Source: Streptomyces monomycini
GTDB lineage: Bacteria; Actinomycetota; Actinomycetes; Streptomycetales; Streptomycetaceae
NCBI RefSeq assembly: GCF_022271435.1
Contig: NZ_JAFIQY010000004.1
Span: forward strand, 186,001-250,000
Direction: 5' to 3'
Length of the DNA stretch: 64,000 bases
Every line of letters starts with the position of its first letter. Position 1 is the stretch's first letter. Below, in pieces: positions 17,584-26,822 of this stretch. The notes beneath the pieces are model-generated. The model was not told the origin of the DNA, ran no database searches, and saw nothing but the letters and a program-made list of their open reading frames with translations. The position numbers and the translations under genes were made by a program.

Positions 17584-19146
17584 TCACCCGCGTCCCGTGC
17601 GCCCGTTCGTCCGGCTGTTCATCCGGCTGTGGCCGCGCCCGTACGCGAAGTACACGACGAAGCCGAGCAGCATCCACACCGCGAACCGCAGCCACGTCTC
17701 GGCGGGCAGGTTGAGCATCAGCCACAGCGAGGCCAGGACCGACAGGGCCGGGACGAACGGCACCAGCGGGGTGCGGAAGGAGCGGGGCAGGTCGGGGCGG
17801 GAGCGGCGCAGGATGACGACGCCGAGCGCGACCACGACGAAGGCGAACAGGGTGCCGATGTTGACCAGTTCGGCGAGCTCGTCGATCGAGGTGAAACCGG
17901 CGACGACGGCGACCACCACGCCCAGTGCGACGGTCGAGCGGTACGGGGTGCCGAAGCGCGGGTGGACCTGCGAGAACAGTTTCGGGAGCAGGCCGTCGCG
18001 GCTCATCGCGAAGAAGACCCGGCTCTGGCCGAGCAGCAGGATCATGCAGACCGAGGTCAGCCCGACGGCGGCGCCGAAGCTGATCAGCCCGGCCCAGAAC
18101 GGGTGCCCGACGGCCTTGAACGCGTCGGCGAGCGGGGCGTCCGTGGACAGTTCGCTGTACTTCTGCATGCCGGTGACGACGATCGAGACGGCGACGTAGA
18201 GCACCGTGCAGATGGCGAGCGAGCCGAGGATGCCGCGCGGTACGTCGCGCTGCGGCAGCCGGGTCTCCTCGGCGGCGGTGGCGACGATGTCGAAGCCGAT
18301 GAAGGCGAAGAAGACGACCGCGGCGGCCGCGAAGACGCCCATCACGCCGAAGTCGGCCGGGGTGAAGCCGAAGACGAGCTGGGACAGCGGCGCCGCGAGG
18401 CCGTCGCCGCCCTCGGTGGCCCGGCTCGGCGGGATGAACGGCTCGTAGTTGGCGCCGGTGACGAAGAAGGCGCCCGCGATGATGACGAGCAGCACGACGG
18501 TGACCTTGATACCGACGATCACCGAGGTCACCCGGGACGACAGCTTCATGCCGACCACGAGGATCGCCGTCAGGGCGAGCACCAGGACGCACGCGAGCAG
18601 GTCGAACCCGAAGGTGCCCTCGTGCGTGCCGGACAGGCCCTGCGGCAGGTGGACCCCGGCGGTGTCCAGCAGCGAGCGGACGTATCCGGACCAGCCGACG
18701 GCGACCACCGCGCAGCCCAGCGCCAGCTCCAGCACCAGGTCCCAGCCGATGATCCAGGCGGGCAGCTCGCCGAGGGAGGCGTAGGAGAAGGTGTACGCGG
18801 AGCCGGCGACCGGCACGGTCGAGGCGAACTCCGCGTAGCAGAGCGCGGCCAGGGCGCAGACCAGGCCGGCGACGACGAAGGAGAGGGCGACGGCCGGGCC
18901 CGCGGTCTCCTTGGCGATCTTGCCGGTGAGGACGAAGATGCCGGTGCCGATGACCACGCCGACGCCGAAGACCGTCAGGTCGAGGGCGGAGAGGGACTTC
19001 CTGAGCGCGTGCTCCGGCTCCTCGGTGTCCCGGATCGACTCCTCGACCGTCTTGGTCCGGAGCAGGCCGCCGCGGCGCCCCGGGGCGGGGTCCGTGCCGC
19101 CGCCGCGCTCCGGTCCGCTTCCCGTGCCCCGATGTGTGCTGCTCAT
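17584..19146 (-). CDS. APC-family amino-acid permease
   Basis: Inner-membrane transporter of 520 residues with about twelve to fourteen hydrophobic segments. After a polar leader of about 45 residues comes the family block ALRKSLSALDLTVFGVGVVIGTGIFVLTG, then AGLVCALAALCYAEFASTVPVAGSAYTFSY, both diagnostic of the cationic-amino-acid (CAT-like) APC branch. The amino-acid substrate cannot be fixed from sequence. The ATG at 19146 follows GGAGGGTTGGCCC, a good ribosome-binding site, while the frame further upstream shows no family similarity. In S. coelicolor a permease of this kind is next to dxs (from memory), as here. Confidence 0.88.
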   Translation of the reverse strand: MSSTHRGTGSGPERGGGTDPAPGRRGGLLRTKTVEESIRDTEEPEHALRKSLSALDLTVFGVGVVIGTGIFVLTGKIAKETAGPAVALSFVVAGLVCALAALCYAEFASTVPVAGSAYTFSYASLGELPAWIIGWDLVLELALGCAVVAVGWSGYVRSLLDTAGVHLPQGLSGTHEGTFGFDLLACVLVLALTAILVVGMKLSSRVTSVIVGIKVTVVLLVIIAGAFFVTGANYEPFIPPSRATEGGDGLAAPLSQLVFGFTPADFGVMGVFAAAAVVFFAFIGFDIVATAAEETRLPQRDVPRGILGSLAICTVLYVAVSIVVTGMQKYSELSTDAPLADAFKAVGHPFWAGLISFGAAVGLTSVCMILLLGQSRVFFAMSRDGLLPKLFSQVHPRFGTPYRSTVALGVVVAVVAGFTSIDELAELVNIGTLFAFVVVALGVVILRRSRPDLPRSFRTPLVPFVPALSVLASLWLMLNLPAETWLRFAVWMLLGFVVYFAYGRGHSRMNSRTNGRTGRG

Positions 19147-19518
19147 GGGCCAACCCTCCGCCTGGACGACCGTCGCGACTCGTGAACTGACCGAGTCTGC
19201 GCAATGGTCGGGACGAGTGCGGTGCGGCGGGCCTGCACACGGCGGGGATTCACCCGATGGTACGGACGGGTGGATATGCCGACGGGCCGGTGGTTGCACC
19301 CGTTCGGGTGGCCCACCAGCCCATCGTATGACCGTTCAGCGATGTTTGTGCAGAGTTGTGCGCCGGGTTCGTGCCACCTCGGGCGGCGCGTGTGCGTCCG
19401 GTGCACGGCCGGTACGAGCGGTCACCCGTTCGTGCAGGCGTGTCCACGGGACACGCGCATCTCCCCCACAGGAGGAACCGGCCGTGCCGGTTCCTCCTGC
19501 CGTCGCCGTCCGCCGCCG
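19147..19518. other. Intergenic region between permease and dxs
   Basis: 372 bases holding the permease promoter side and the dxs terminator (listed separately). The middle is comparatively AT-rich, with the near repeats GTTTGTGCAG and GTTGTGCGCC around 19345-19370. No credible gene was seen. Confidence 0.6.
19469..19499 (-). terminator. dxs terminator hairpin
   Basis: Perfect 14-bp stem CAGGAGGAACCGGC / GCCGGTTCCTCCTG with a CGT loop, 19 bases beyond the dxs stop. There is no U-run. Confidence 0.72.
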
Positions 19519-21489
19519 TCAGTCGCGGGCGGCCTCGGCCCGCTCGGCGCCGTCCGCCGCGGTCACGGACTCCGCCGCGTCCACGGACCGGTCCGTGTCC
19601 TCGTACCGGCCGTCGATCTTGGAGACGAGGCCGGTCACCTGCCGGGCGATGTCCGGCGCGGTGAGCCCGATCTCGGCCAGGATCTCCTTGCGCGAGGCGT
19701 GGTCGAGGAAGCGCTCCGGGATGCCGAAGTCCCGCAGCGGCACGTCCACGCCCGCGTCCCGCAGCGCCTGCGCGACCGCGGAGCCGACACCGCCCGAGCG
19801 GCTGTTGTCCTCGACCGTGACCACGACGCGGTGCGCGTCGGCCAGGCCCGGCAGCGCCGCGTCGACCGGCTTGACCCAGCGCGGGTCCACCACCGTCGTC
19901 GAGATGCCCTGCTTGTCGAGCAGGTCGGCGATCTCCAGGCACATCGGCGCCAGCGCGCCCACCGAGACCAGCAGCACGTCGGGCCGCTCGACCCCCGTAC
20001 CGGGCTCGCGCAGCACGTCCATGCCGCCCACCCGGGCCACGGCCTCCACGGCGGGGCCGACCGCGCCCTTGGAATAGCGCACGACGGTCGGGGCGTCGTC
20101 GACCTCGACGGCCTCGCGCAGCTGGGCGCGCACCTGGTCGGCGTCGCGCGGGGCCGCGATCCGCAGGCCGGGCACGACCTGGAGGATCGACATGTCCCAC
20201 ATGCCGTTGTGCGACGCGCCGTCGGTGCCGGTGACACCGGCCCGGTCCAGGACGAAGGTGACGCCGCACTTGTGCAGCGCCACGTCCATCAGGACCTGGT
20301 CGAAGGCGCGGTTGAGGAACGTGGCGTAGACCGCGAAGACCGGATGCAGGCCGCCGGTGGCCAGGCCGGCGGCGGAGACGGCGCCGTGCTGCTCCGCGAT
20401 GCCGACGTCGTAGACCCGGTCCGGGAACGCCTTGGCGAACTTGTCCAGGCCGACCGGCTGCAGCATGGCGGCCGTGATGGCGACGATGTCGGCGCGCTCG
20501 CGGCCGAGCTCGACCATCTCCTCGGCGAAGACCGAGGTCCAGTCGGCGCCGGAGGAGGCGATCGGCAGCCCCGTGTCGGGGTGGATCTTGCCGACGGCGT
20601 GGAAGCGGTCCGCCTCGTCCTGGAGGGCGGGCTGGTAGCCGCGGCCCTTCTCGGTGAGGCAGTGCACGATGACCGGGCCGCCGAAGCGCTTGGCGCGCTG
20701 CAGCGCCGACTCCAGGGCCTCGATGTCGTGGCCGTCGATCGGCCCGAGGTACTTCAGCCCCAGGTCCTCGAACATGCCCTGCGGCGCGATGAAGTCCTTC
20801 AGGCCCTTCTTGGCGCCGTGCAGCGTCTCGTACAGCGGCCGGCCGACGACCGGGGTGCGCTCCAGCAGGTCCTTGCCGCGGGCGAGGAAGCGCTCGTAGC
20901 CGTCGGTGGTGCGCAGGGTGGCGAGGTGGTTGGCGAGGCCGCCGATGGTCGGCGCGTAGGAGCGCTCGTTGTCGTTGACGACGATGACCAGGGGGCGGTC
21001 CTTGGCGGTCGCGATGTTGTTCAGCGCCTCCCAGGCCATGCCGCCGGTCAGCGCGCCGTCCCCGATGACCGCGACGACATGATCGTTTTTGCGCAGCACC
21101 TCGTTGGCCTTGGCCAGGCCGTCGGCCCAGCCCAGCACGGTGGAGGCGTGGCTGTTCTCGATGACGTCGTGCTCGGACTCGGCCTGCGAGGGGTAGCCGG
21201 ACAGGCCGCCCTTCATCTTCAGCTTCGAGAAGTCCTGCCGGCCGGTGAGCAGCTTGTGGACGTAGGACTGGTGTCCGGTGTCCCAGAGCACCTTGTCCTT
21301 CGGGGACTCGAAGACCCGGTGCAGGGCGATGGTCAGCTCGACCACGCCGAGGTTGGGTCCGAGGTGCCCGCCGGTCTTGGAGACGGCGTCGACGAGGAAG
21401 GTACGGATCTCCCCCGCCAGCTGCTCCAGCTGCTCCGGTCCGAGTCGGTCCAGATCGCGCGGTCCCTTGATACGGGTCAGCAGCGCCAC
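19519..21489 (-). CDS. dxs: 1-deoxy-D-xylulose-5-phosphate synthase
   Basis: Thiamine-diphosphate enzyme of 656 residues that condenses pyruvate with glyceraldehyde 3-phosphate. It is the entry step of the MEP isoprenoid pathway. The N-terminal TPP domain shows [19 protein letters not shown] and the cofactor motif [16 protein letters not shown]. The pyrimidine-binding domain follows with [22 protein letters not shown] and [19 protein letters not shown]. The C-terminal transketolase domain ends near [22 protein letters not shown]. The GTG at 21489 is preceded by AAGGAGG. Upstream codons read through non-coding sequence. It marks the left border of the peptide cluster; nothing suggests it serves the cluster. 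Confidence 0.96.
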   Translation of the reverse strand: MALLTRIKGPRDLDRLGPEQLEQLAGEIRTFLVDAVSKTGGHLGPNLGVVELTIALHRVFESPKDKVLWDTGHQSYVHKLLTGRQDFSKLKMKGGLSGYPSQAESEHDVIENSHASTVLGWADGLAKANEVLRKNDHVVAVIGDGALTGGMAWEALNNIATAKDRPLVIVVNDNERSYAPTIGGLANHLATLRTTDGYERFLARGKDLLERTPVVGRPLYETLHGAKKGLKDFIAPQGMFEDLGLKYLGPIDGHDIEALESALQRAKRFGGPVIVHCLTEKGRGYQPALQDEADRFHAVGKIHPDTGLPIASSGADWTSVFAEEMVELGRERADIVAITAAMLQPVGLDKFAKAFPDRVYDVGIAEQHGAVSAAGLATGGLHPVFAVYATFLNRAFDQVLMDVALHKCGVTFVLDRAGVTGTDGASHNGMWDMSILQVVPGLRIAAPRDADQVRAQLREAVEVDDAPTVVRYSKGAVGPAVEAVARVGGMDVLREPGTGVERPDVLLVSVGALAPMCLEIADLLDKQGISTTVVDPRWVKPVDAALPGLADAHRVVVTVEDNSRSGGVGSAVAQALRDAGVDVPLRDFGIPERFLDHASRKEILAEIGLTAPDIARQVTGLVSKIDGRYEDTDRSVDAAESVTAADGAERAEAARD

Positions 21490-22233
21490 CCGTGCCTCCT
21501 TGCTGTCGAGCTGGTTCGAGCGATTCGTGCTGCTTCGTGCAGATTCGCCTGGTTGTAGCTGGCTCTGGCTGGTCGAGCTTGCCGATCCGCCGAGTCTAAT
21601 GTTCCGCTTGCGACGGCGGAGAACGGGCCGTGCGATGTATGTCACGCGGATGGCCGTTTTGCGGCTCTGCTCCCCCAGCGGCCGCGACCTTCGACCGAAA
21701 ACCTGCGCCGAGGCGCGTATGCGACCCCCCGAACGGGGCCGATCGACGCCCTGCCGGCCCACCCGGGCCCGCCCGGACGACCCGGCGCCGCCACCGCCGC
21801 GCCCCGGAAATCCCTGGGACACGGCGCCCGCCGGCCGGCCCTCCGGAACCGTCGCTCACGGAACGACCGCCACGGCGCCCCCGAGGCGCTGCGGTCACGC
21901 TGCGTGATCCACCCCGGAGCGCCGCAGGGCGTCGCAGGTGCCACAGTTGCCGTCCGTGCACACCGGACGTCACGGGAAATATCGGCAAAGTTCCGTTTTG
22001 CAAATTTGACAGGGGATTCGCGGAGGTAGAGGTAGCGCTACCCCATCCGTATCAGTTAGCCTGCGCCCAGTGATTGGTAACGGGGGGTTCCGGACGGGGC
22101 GACGGAACACACTTTCATGCGTAAGTCAATGTATTCACGCGGTGACCTCCCCAGGGCAGCCCCTCGGGTACTTGCGTCGCCAGGCGGATCGACCGGCCTC
22201 GGCGCGCAGGTGCAGGAGGCAGAGTCGATTCCT
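21490..22233. other. Long intergenic region between dxs and the cluster regulator
   Basis: 744 bases without a credible gene on either strand. The left third is the dxs leader. The middle (21690-21930) is very GC-rich and featureless. The right third holds an AT-rich promoter-like patch and a perfect dyad (listed separately). This region is the likely left junction of the inserted peptide cluster. I saw no tRNA, integrase remnant or attachment-site duplication in it. Confidence 0.65.
22006..22042 (+). promoter_or_regulatory. Putative promoter with overlapping dyad for the cluster regulator
   Basis: TTGACA at 22006-22011 is followed after 15 bases by TAGAGG. The perfect 12-base palindrome GGTAGCGCTACC at 22031-22042 overlaps the position of the -10 and start region. 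The arrangement suits repression or autoregulation by the ArsR-like protein encoded 190 bases downstream. A palindrome of this length can occur by chance. Confidence 0.4.
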
Positions 22234-23223
22234 ATGAATCCCAGCAGACGTCTTTCCGGTGTCTCCTCGCAGCGCATCCACTGCACACTCAACGACCTGT
22301 TAAGGCTGCGTGTCAGCACCACCGTCGCGCCGCACGTCGAAACGTTTTTCGCACTGCGGTCACTGTCCGGTCCCGGAGCGGCGGGACTGACCGAATGGCA
22401 GCTGGAGGTCTATCCGAAGCTGGGCAGGAACCTGCCGCTGCTCAAAAAACTTTCGCGGGTGTTCCCCTCCCCCGGCGCGCTGCTGCGGCTGTTGCAGGGG
22501 AAGCCCCAGGAGGTCCGGATCGCGCTGGTGCGCGTCGGGGAGTCGGTGGAGCGGCTGGCCGACGCCGTCCACGAGTTCTGGCGGGTCGCGGTGGCGCCGT
22601 ACTGGTCGCGCATCCGCGGCCGCGTCCAGGCCGAGCAGGCCTCGCTGGAACGGATGCTGGCCGTCGGCGGCGTCGAGCACCTGCTGTCCAATCTGCAGGG
22701 CGGCGGCCGCTGGTCCACGCCCGTGCTGGAGCTGCCGCACGAACGGGACGAGGACGTCAGGCTGGACGGCCGGGGTCTGCTGCTGGTCCCGTCCCTCTTC
22801 CTGCCGCCGCGGCAGGGACACCTGCTGGACCTGGCCGAGCCCCAGGGACAGCGGCAGCTGCTGCTCTCGACCGGCCCGGTGCCCGATCCGGAGACGTTCT
22901 GGTCGGAGCCGGAGGAGGAGGGGCACGCCCTCGCGGCACTGGTCGGCGCCACCCGGGCCAGCGTGCTGGAGGCCCTGGTCGTCAGCCGCACCACGGGGGA
23001 GCTGGCCCGCTGGCTGGGCATCTCGGGCCCGGGGGCCAGCCAGCACACGGCGGTACTGCGCGGCGCCGGCCTGATCGCCACCCACCGCGACCGCAACACC
23101 GCCCGGCACGAACTCACTCCCCTGGGGCGGGCGCTGCTGCGCGACCGGGGAATCACCGGCCTGGACGATCCGGCCGACGACTGGCTGAACGGTCCGCTGC
23201 CCGAGCCGGCCCTCAGCCGGTGA
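22234..23223 (+). CDS. ArsR/SmtB-like winged-helix regulator of the peptide cluster (contains a TTA codon)
   Basis: Transcription factor of 329 residues. The N-terminal two thirds (HVETFFALRSLSGPGAAG, FPSPGALLRLLQGKPQEVRIALVRVG) match the sensor-like region common in Streptomyces ArsR-type proteins. The C-terminal winged helix lies at about residues 240-320: RASVLEALVVSRTTGELARWLGISGPGASQHTAVLRGAGLI. The ATG at 22234 gives MNPSRRLSGVSSQRIHC. GGAGG stands about 14 bases before it, slightly far. Leu23 is a TTA codon (22300-22302), the only TTA I noticed in the cluster, and Arg5 is AGA, both rare here. This implies dependence on the bldA tRNA. It is the first cluster gene and is convergent with the tailoring operon. 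Confidence 0.82.
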   Translation: MNPSRRLSGVSSQRIHCTLNDLLRLRVSTTVAPHVETFFALRSLSGPGAAGLTEWQLEVYPKLGRNLPLLKKLSRVFPSPGALLRLLQGKPQEVRIALVRVGESVERLADAVHEFWRVAVAPYWSRIRGRVQAEQASLERMLAVGGVEHLLSNLQGGGRWSTPVLELPHERDEDVRLDGRGLLLVPSLFLPPRQGHLLDLAEPQGQRQLLLSTGPVPDPETFWSEPEEEGHALAALVGATRASVLEALVVSRTTGELARWLGISGPGASQHTAVLRGAGLIATHRDRNTARHELTPLGRALLRDRGITGLDDPADDWLNGPLPEPALSR

Positions 23224-23234
23224 CAGCCGGCCAC

Positions 23235-23267
23235 GACCGCCGGCGGCACGGTGTGCCGCCGGCGGTC
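23235..23267. terminator. Bidirectional terminator between regulator and tailoring operon
   Basis: Perfect 15-bp stem GACCGCCGGCGGCAC / GTGCCGCCGGCGGTC with a GGT loop. It lies between the convergent regulator and oxygenase genes and is followed by CCTTC on the plus strand. Confidence 0.8.
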
Positions 23268-23283
23268 CCTTCACGTGCGCCGC

Positions 23284-24261
23284 TCAGGCGGGAATGATCC
23301 GGGAGCGGCTCGCGCTGTGCGTGTACAGACGGCGGATGTCCCGGCTGATGTTCAGACGCTTCAGCCAGCGGTCCTTTCCGTCGTAGCGGGCGGCAAAGGG
23401 TTCCCGTCCGTGTACCACCTGATAATTGTCGATGAATACCGCGTCACCGGGTTCCAGAGCGACCCGGCCCGCCGCATTGCTCAGAATTTCCTGAGTGGCA
23501 ATGACGGCTTCGGCGGCCTCCGCGTCCTCGCCCGACATGAAGTCGATGTCGAATCGCAGATACGGCGCGTGCGCGGGGCCGTAAAGCACCGGCCCGGTCA
23601 TTCCGGCGGCCGCGGGACCGGCCCCGTCCGCCGTGTTTCCGGGGAGTGAAGTCCCGGTGTGCGAGTCGTCCGGGAAAAAGCGGAATCGAGGTTCCCGCAG
23701 CGTGCTGCGCAGAGATTCCGGGAAATCCAGCGAACCGACCCGGGTGACCGTGGTCCCCACCGCGTCGGGATTGCGCAAGCAAAGCAACGAGACGTAGTCC
23801 GCGCGGCACGGGTGGAAGACGTCCTCGGTGTGCAGCGACAGCGTCTTGGCGCTGCTGGCGCTGGTCAGCGAGGACTCCATGCCGGGCGCCGGGCAGACGT
23901 CGTGGACGATGCGCCCGTCCTGCTGGCTCTCCCAGCCGAAGGGGTCGCCCAGCGCGGTGCCGCACAGCAGCAGGGCCACTTCCTCGCGGTGGCCCGCGCC
24001 GGACTTCGCGGCGAGGTCCCACCCGCTCGGCGTGGGGGGAAGGTCGGGGTGGATCGGGAGACCGGACACGACGGTGACGTCCGACTCCTCGGCGCGCGCC
24101 TGTGCCAGGAACGCGCGCAGGCGCAGCGGCAGCGACGGCGCCGCCTCGGCGGCGCGGTCCATGGCCGCCATCGGGTCCCAGTCCTCGTCGGCGGCGACGA
24201 TGCCGTCGATGAGGGCGTCGATGTTCTCCCGCTCCTCGGCGGTCAACACCAGCTTGTGCAC
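23284..24261 (-). CDS. VioC/MppO-like Fe(II)/2-oxoglutarate-dependent amino-acid hydroxylase
   Basis: Oxygenase of 325 residues from the clavaminate-synthase-like group whose characterised members (VioC, MppO) hydroxylate C3 of arginine or enduracididine. The iron triad is visible as His144 and Glu146 in SLHTEDVF and His284 in NYQVVHGREPF. Arg298, 14 residues after the distal histidine as in VioC, is placed to hold 2-oxoglutarate. The region RADYVSLLCLRNPDAVGTT is typical of the arginine-type subgroup. The GTG at 24261 has GGAG nine bases upstream; the frame before it has no family similarity. It is the last gene of the minus-strand tailoring operon. A cluster adenylation domain (module 5) appears built for a basic side chain, so free or carrier-bound arginine is the likely substrate. 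This last step is inference. Confidence 0.85.
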   Translation of the reverse strand: MHKLVLTAEERENIDALIDGIVAADEDWDPMAAMDRAAEAAPSLPLRLRAFLAQARAEESDVTVVSGLPIHPDLPPTPSGWDLAAKSGAGHREEVALLLCGTALGDPFGWESQQDGRIVHDVCPAPGMESSLTSASSAKTLSLHTEDVFHPCRADYVSLLCLRNPDAVGTTVTRVGSLDFPESLRSTLREPRFRFFPDDSHTGTSLPGNTADGAGPAAAGMTGPVLYGPAHAPYLRFDIDFMSGEDAEAAEAVIATQEILSNAAGRVALEPGDAVFIDNYQVVHGREPFAARYDGKDRWLKRLNISRDIRRLYTHSASRSRIIPA

Positions 24262-24302
24262 TTTTTGCTTCTCCAGTCCTGCGAAGGCCCGAACGCGGCG
24301 GT

Positions 24303-24512
24303 TCAGGCCGCCGGCTGCCGCACCAGGCTCGCGGGCCGCATGTCGGTCCAGTGGGCATTGATGTAGGCGAGGCACGCCGCACGGCTGTCCTTGCCGTGGA
24401 CGGTCTCCCAGCCCGCGGGGACCTCGACGAAGTCCGGCCACAGGGAGTGCTGTCCCTCGTCGTTGACCAGTACCAGGTAGCTGCCGTCCGCGTCCTCGAA
24501 CGGGTTGGCCAT
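24303..24512 (-). CDS. MbtH-family NRPS accessory protein
   Basis: Small protein of 69 residues that binds adenylation domains and supports their folding and activity. It begins [20 protein letters not shown] and contains the family signature [19 protein letters not shown] followed by [12 protein letters not shown]. All three conserved tryptophans are present. The ATG at 24512 is preceded by GGAAGGA. It lies 41 bases before the hydroxylase gene on the same strand. The 107-base gap to the upstream aminotransferase gene contains a hairpin, GGCGCCGG-T-CCGGCGCC (24568-24584), that may modulate expression. It is the only MbtH gene in the window and presumably serves both NRPS proteins. Confidence 0.95.
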   Translation of the reverse strand: MANPFEDADGSYLVLVNDEGQHSLWPDFVEVPAGWETVHGKDSRAACLAYINAHWTDMRPASLVRQPAA

Positions 24513-24619
24513 GGTGGTTCCTTCCGGATCACGGCCCGCCGGGAACGTCGTCCGCGCGGGCGATGGAGGCGCCGGTCCGGCGCCGGGTGGGGCGGCGGTG
24601 GGGTCCGCGTGCGCCGCGG

Positions 24620-25642
24620 TCAGCCCGCCGCGGCCTGCCGGGCGGCGGCCAGCACCAGGTCGTTGGAGTCGGCGGTGCCGATCGTCAGCCGGATGCCCTC
24701 GTCGGGGTACAGGCGCACCTGTACACCCCGGTCCGCGCAGGCCGCGTGGAACGACGCGGCGCGCTCCGGCTCGTCCAGCCAGACGAAGTTGGCCCGGCTC
24801 TCCAGGACCCGCCAACCCTGGGCGCGCAACCCGGCCTGTACGCGGGCGCGTTCGGTGCTGATCTCGGTGATCCGCCGGTCCAGGTCCGCCTCGGCCCCGA
24901 TGGAGGCCGCGACGGCCGTGTGGGCCAGCTCGCTGATGCTGTACGGCACGGACATGGCCCGTACCCGCTTGACGACCTCGGGCGCGGCCAGGCCGTAGCC
25001 GATGCGCAGCCCGGCGAGGCCGTACGCCTTGGAGAAGGTGCGCAGGCTCAGCACGTGGTGCCCCGCGCGCAGCAGATCCAGTCCCTGCGGCAGGTCTTCG
25101 GCGTCGCAGGCGAACTCGGTGTACGCCTCGTCGAGGATCACCAGCACGTCCTTCGGCAGCGACGTCAGGAAGTCGTCCAGGGCCTTGCGCCCGATCACGG
25201 TGCCGGTCGGGTTGTGCGGGTTGCACAGGATCACCACGCGGGTCCGGTCGGTCACCGCCTCCCGCATCCGCGGCAGGTCCTGCTCACCGTCGGGGGTCAG
25301 CGGCACCTCGACGCGCTCCGCGCCCGCCATGTCGGCGATGATCGGGTACGCGTCGAACGCCCGCCAGGCGTAGAGGACCTGGTCGCCGGGTTCCCGGATG
25401 TACGCCTGAAGGGCCTGGAGGGCCACGCCGACCGAGCCGCTGCCCACCATCACGGAATCGACGGAGACACCGCGCCACGCGGCGATGACCTCCATCAGGT
25501 CGTCCGCGTAGAACTGCGGATAGCGGTTGATTTCCGCGACGGAATCCGCCAGGGCCTTCTGCACCTCGGGCAGCGGCGGGTACGGCGTTTCGTTCAGCGC
25601 CAGCCGGTGCAGCGGCGTGGCGTTTTCAGTGGTGTACGGCAC
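24620..25642 (-). CDS. HisC-like PLP-dependent aminotransferase
   Basis: Fold-type I aminotransferase of 340 residues. Lys205 in [18 protein letters not shown] forms the PLP aldimine. NPHNPTG at 141-147 and DEAYTEF at 171-177 are cofactor-contact motifs, and [18 protein letters not shown] near the C-terminus carries the carboxylate-binding Arg. The sequence is of the histidinol-phosphate / aromatic aminotransferase type. A primary-metabolism role is unlikely because it is sandwiched between a cluster methyltransferase gene (35 bases upstream) and mbtH. The likely job is transamination between an amino acid and its 2-keto acid, which the partner enzyme methylates. The GTG at 25642 has GAGGA about ten bases upstream. 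Confidence 0.87.
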   Translation of the reverse strand: MPYTTENATPLHRLALNETPYPPLPEVQKALADSVAEINRYPQFYADDLMEVIAAWRGVSVDSVMVGSGSVGVALQALQAYIREPGDQVLYAWRAFDAYPIIADMAGAERVEVPLTPDGEQDLPRMREAVTDRTRVVILCNPHNPTGTVIGRKALDDFLTSLPKDVLVILDEAYTEFACDAEDLPQGLDLLRAGHHVLSLRTFSKAYGLAGLRIGYGLAAPEVVKRVRAMSVPYSISELAHTAVAASIGAEADLDRRITEISTERARVQAGLRAQGWRVLESRANFVWLDEPERAASFHAACADRGVQVRLYPDEGIRLTIGTADSNDLVLAAARQAAAG

Positions 25643-25677
25643 TACGTTCCATCCTCTTCACTCTGCCGTTTTTCCGG

Positions 25678-26691
25678 TCAGCCGGAAACCGGCTCCAGCT
25701 GGAAGATGACGGTGCTCGAAGGCGTGCTGTACACATGCTGCTTGGTGCACTTCCAGCCGGCCTCTTCGAAGACCGACTCCCATTCCGCACGGGTGGGGAT
25801 GTACTGACCCATCAGCGCGTGCGCGGTCTCGAATCCCAGGGTGAACACGGGAAGTTCGGTCACCGCATTCGTGATGTCCCGGTGGGTGTCGGCCAGCAGG
25901 AAATACTTGAGGTTCGGGAGTTCGGTGCGGATGCTGCGCAGCAGCGCCACGCAGTCCTCCCGGGGCCAGAAGTCGTGGCCCATGAGGTAGGAGGTCATCA
26001 GCTCGACGTCCGCGAACTCCGGGTACTGGCTGAGCTTTCGGGCGTCGCCCTGGATCAGCTTCACCCGGTGCTGCATGCCGTTCTCGGCCAGCGCCTTCTC
26101 GCCGACGTCGATGGCGCCCTTGGCGATGTCGATGCCGACGCAGCGCACCGACGGGTCGCGCTTGGCGAGCTGCACCAGCCGCTCGCCGCTGCCGCAGCCC
26201 AGGTCGGCGGCGACCGAGAACTCCAGGCCGTCGAGGGCGCCGAAGAACGCCTCGTCCATGAAGACCTCGTTCACGTCGCGGCAGGCGATGCTCACCGCGG
26301 TGGAGTCCCGCCGGATGAAGTCACCGTCGCGCCCGGCGGTGTACGTCACCTCGCCCATGCGCTGGAACAGCGAGCCGTAGCCCTTCGTCAGCCACTGGAA
26401 AAGGCCCTTGGACCGGGAGAATTCCCCGAAGGTCGCGCCGCGGGTGACGCGGTCGCCGTCGACCTCCACCACCTCCGCGTACGTGAGCGCGCGGACCGTC
26501 GCCCGCAACGAGGGCTCGTGCAGCTCCTTCTGTGCCGCGTACGCGGGAATGTCGAAGGCGTCGGCACCGTCCAGTACCTCGAAGATACCGATGTCCCAGG
26601 CCGCGCTCACCGCCCAGGTGGCGATGGTCGAATTGAACAGCTCCGCAGACTTCTTGAAGCCGGTGTTTTCCCCGGTGATTGCGCCGCTCAT
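25678..26691 (-). CDS. MppJ-like SAM-dependent alpha-keto-acid C-methyltransferase
   Basis: Methyltransferase of 337 residues. An N-terminal helical dimerisation region (to about 150) is followed by a Rossmann SAM domain with AADLGCGSGERLVQLA at 161-176 and VGIDIAKGA. It resembles MppJ (phenylpyruvate beta-methylation in mannopeptimycin biosynthesis) and relatives SgvM, MarI and MrsA. As I recall, MppJ binds ferric iron through His243 and His295 next to Asp244. Here His239-Asp240 in MGHDFWP and His291 in ETAHALMG have the same spacing. With the aminotransferase it would make a beta-methylated amino acid. The ATG at 26691 has GGGGG ten bases upstream; the ATG at 26700 (three extra residues) is too close to that site. 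The operon order is methyltransferase, aminotransferase, mbtH, hydroxylase. Confidence 0.85.
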   Translation of the reverse strand: MSGAITGENTGFKKSAELFNSTIATWAVSAAWDIGIFEVLDGADAFDIPAYAAQKELHEPSLRATVRALTYAEVVEVDGDRVTRGATFGEFSRSKGLFQWLTKGYGSLFQRMGEVTYTAGRDGDFIRRDSTAVSIACRDVNEVFMDEAFFGALDGLEFSVAADLGCGSGERLVQLAKRDPSVRCVGIDIAKGAIDVGEKALAENGMQHRVKLIQGDARKLSQYPEFADVELMTSYLMGHDFWPREDCVALLRSIRTELPNLKYFLLADTHRDITNAVTELPVFTLGFETAHALMGQYIPTRAEWESVFEEAGWKCTKQHVYSTPSSTVIFQLEPVSG

Positions 26692-26822
26692 GCTGGCCAT
26701 GTCCCCCGTTCTCTGTGAAGGTTCGCGAATTCGTCCGCGCTGCCACAGCGGACGGCCGGCCGGTCCCGTTACCCACCCGTCCGCTGCTTCCAGTTGCTTA
26801 CTGTCGTGTGCCGCCGACCGGG

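Noticed and set aside
22117..22233. Upstream ATG at 22117 as the start of the ArsR-like regulator
   Set aside because: It has no ribosome-binding site, and the 39 extra residues are low-complexity and not part of the family. The ATG at 22234 is preferred.
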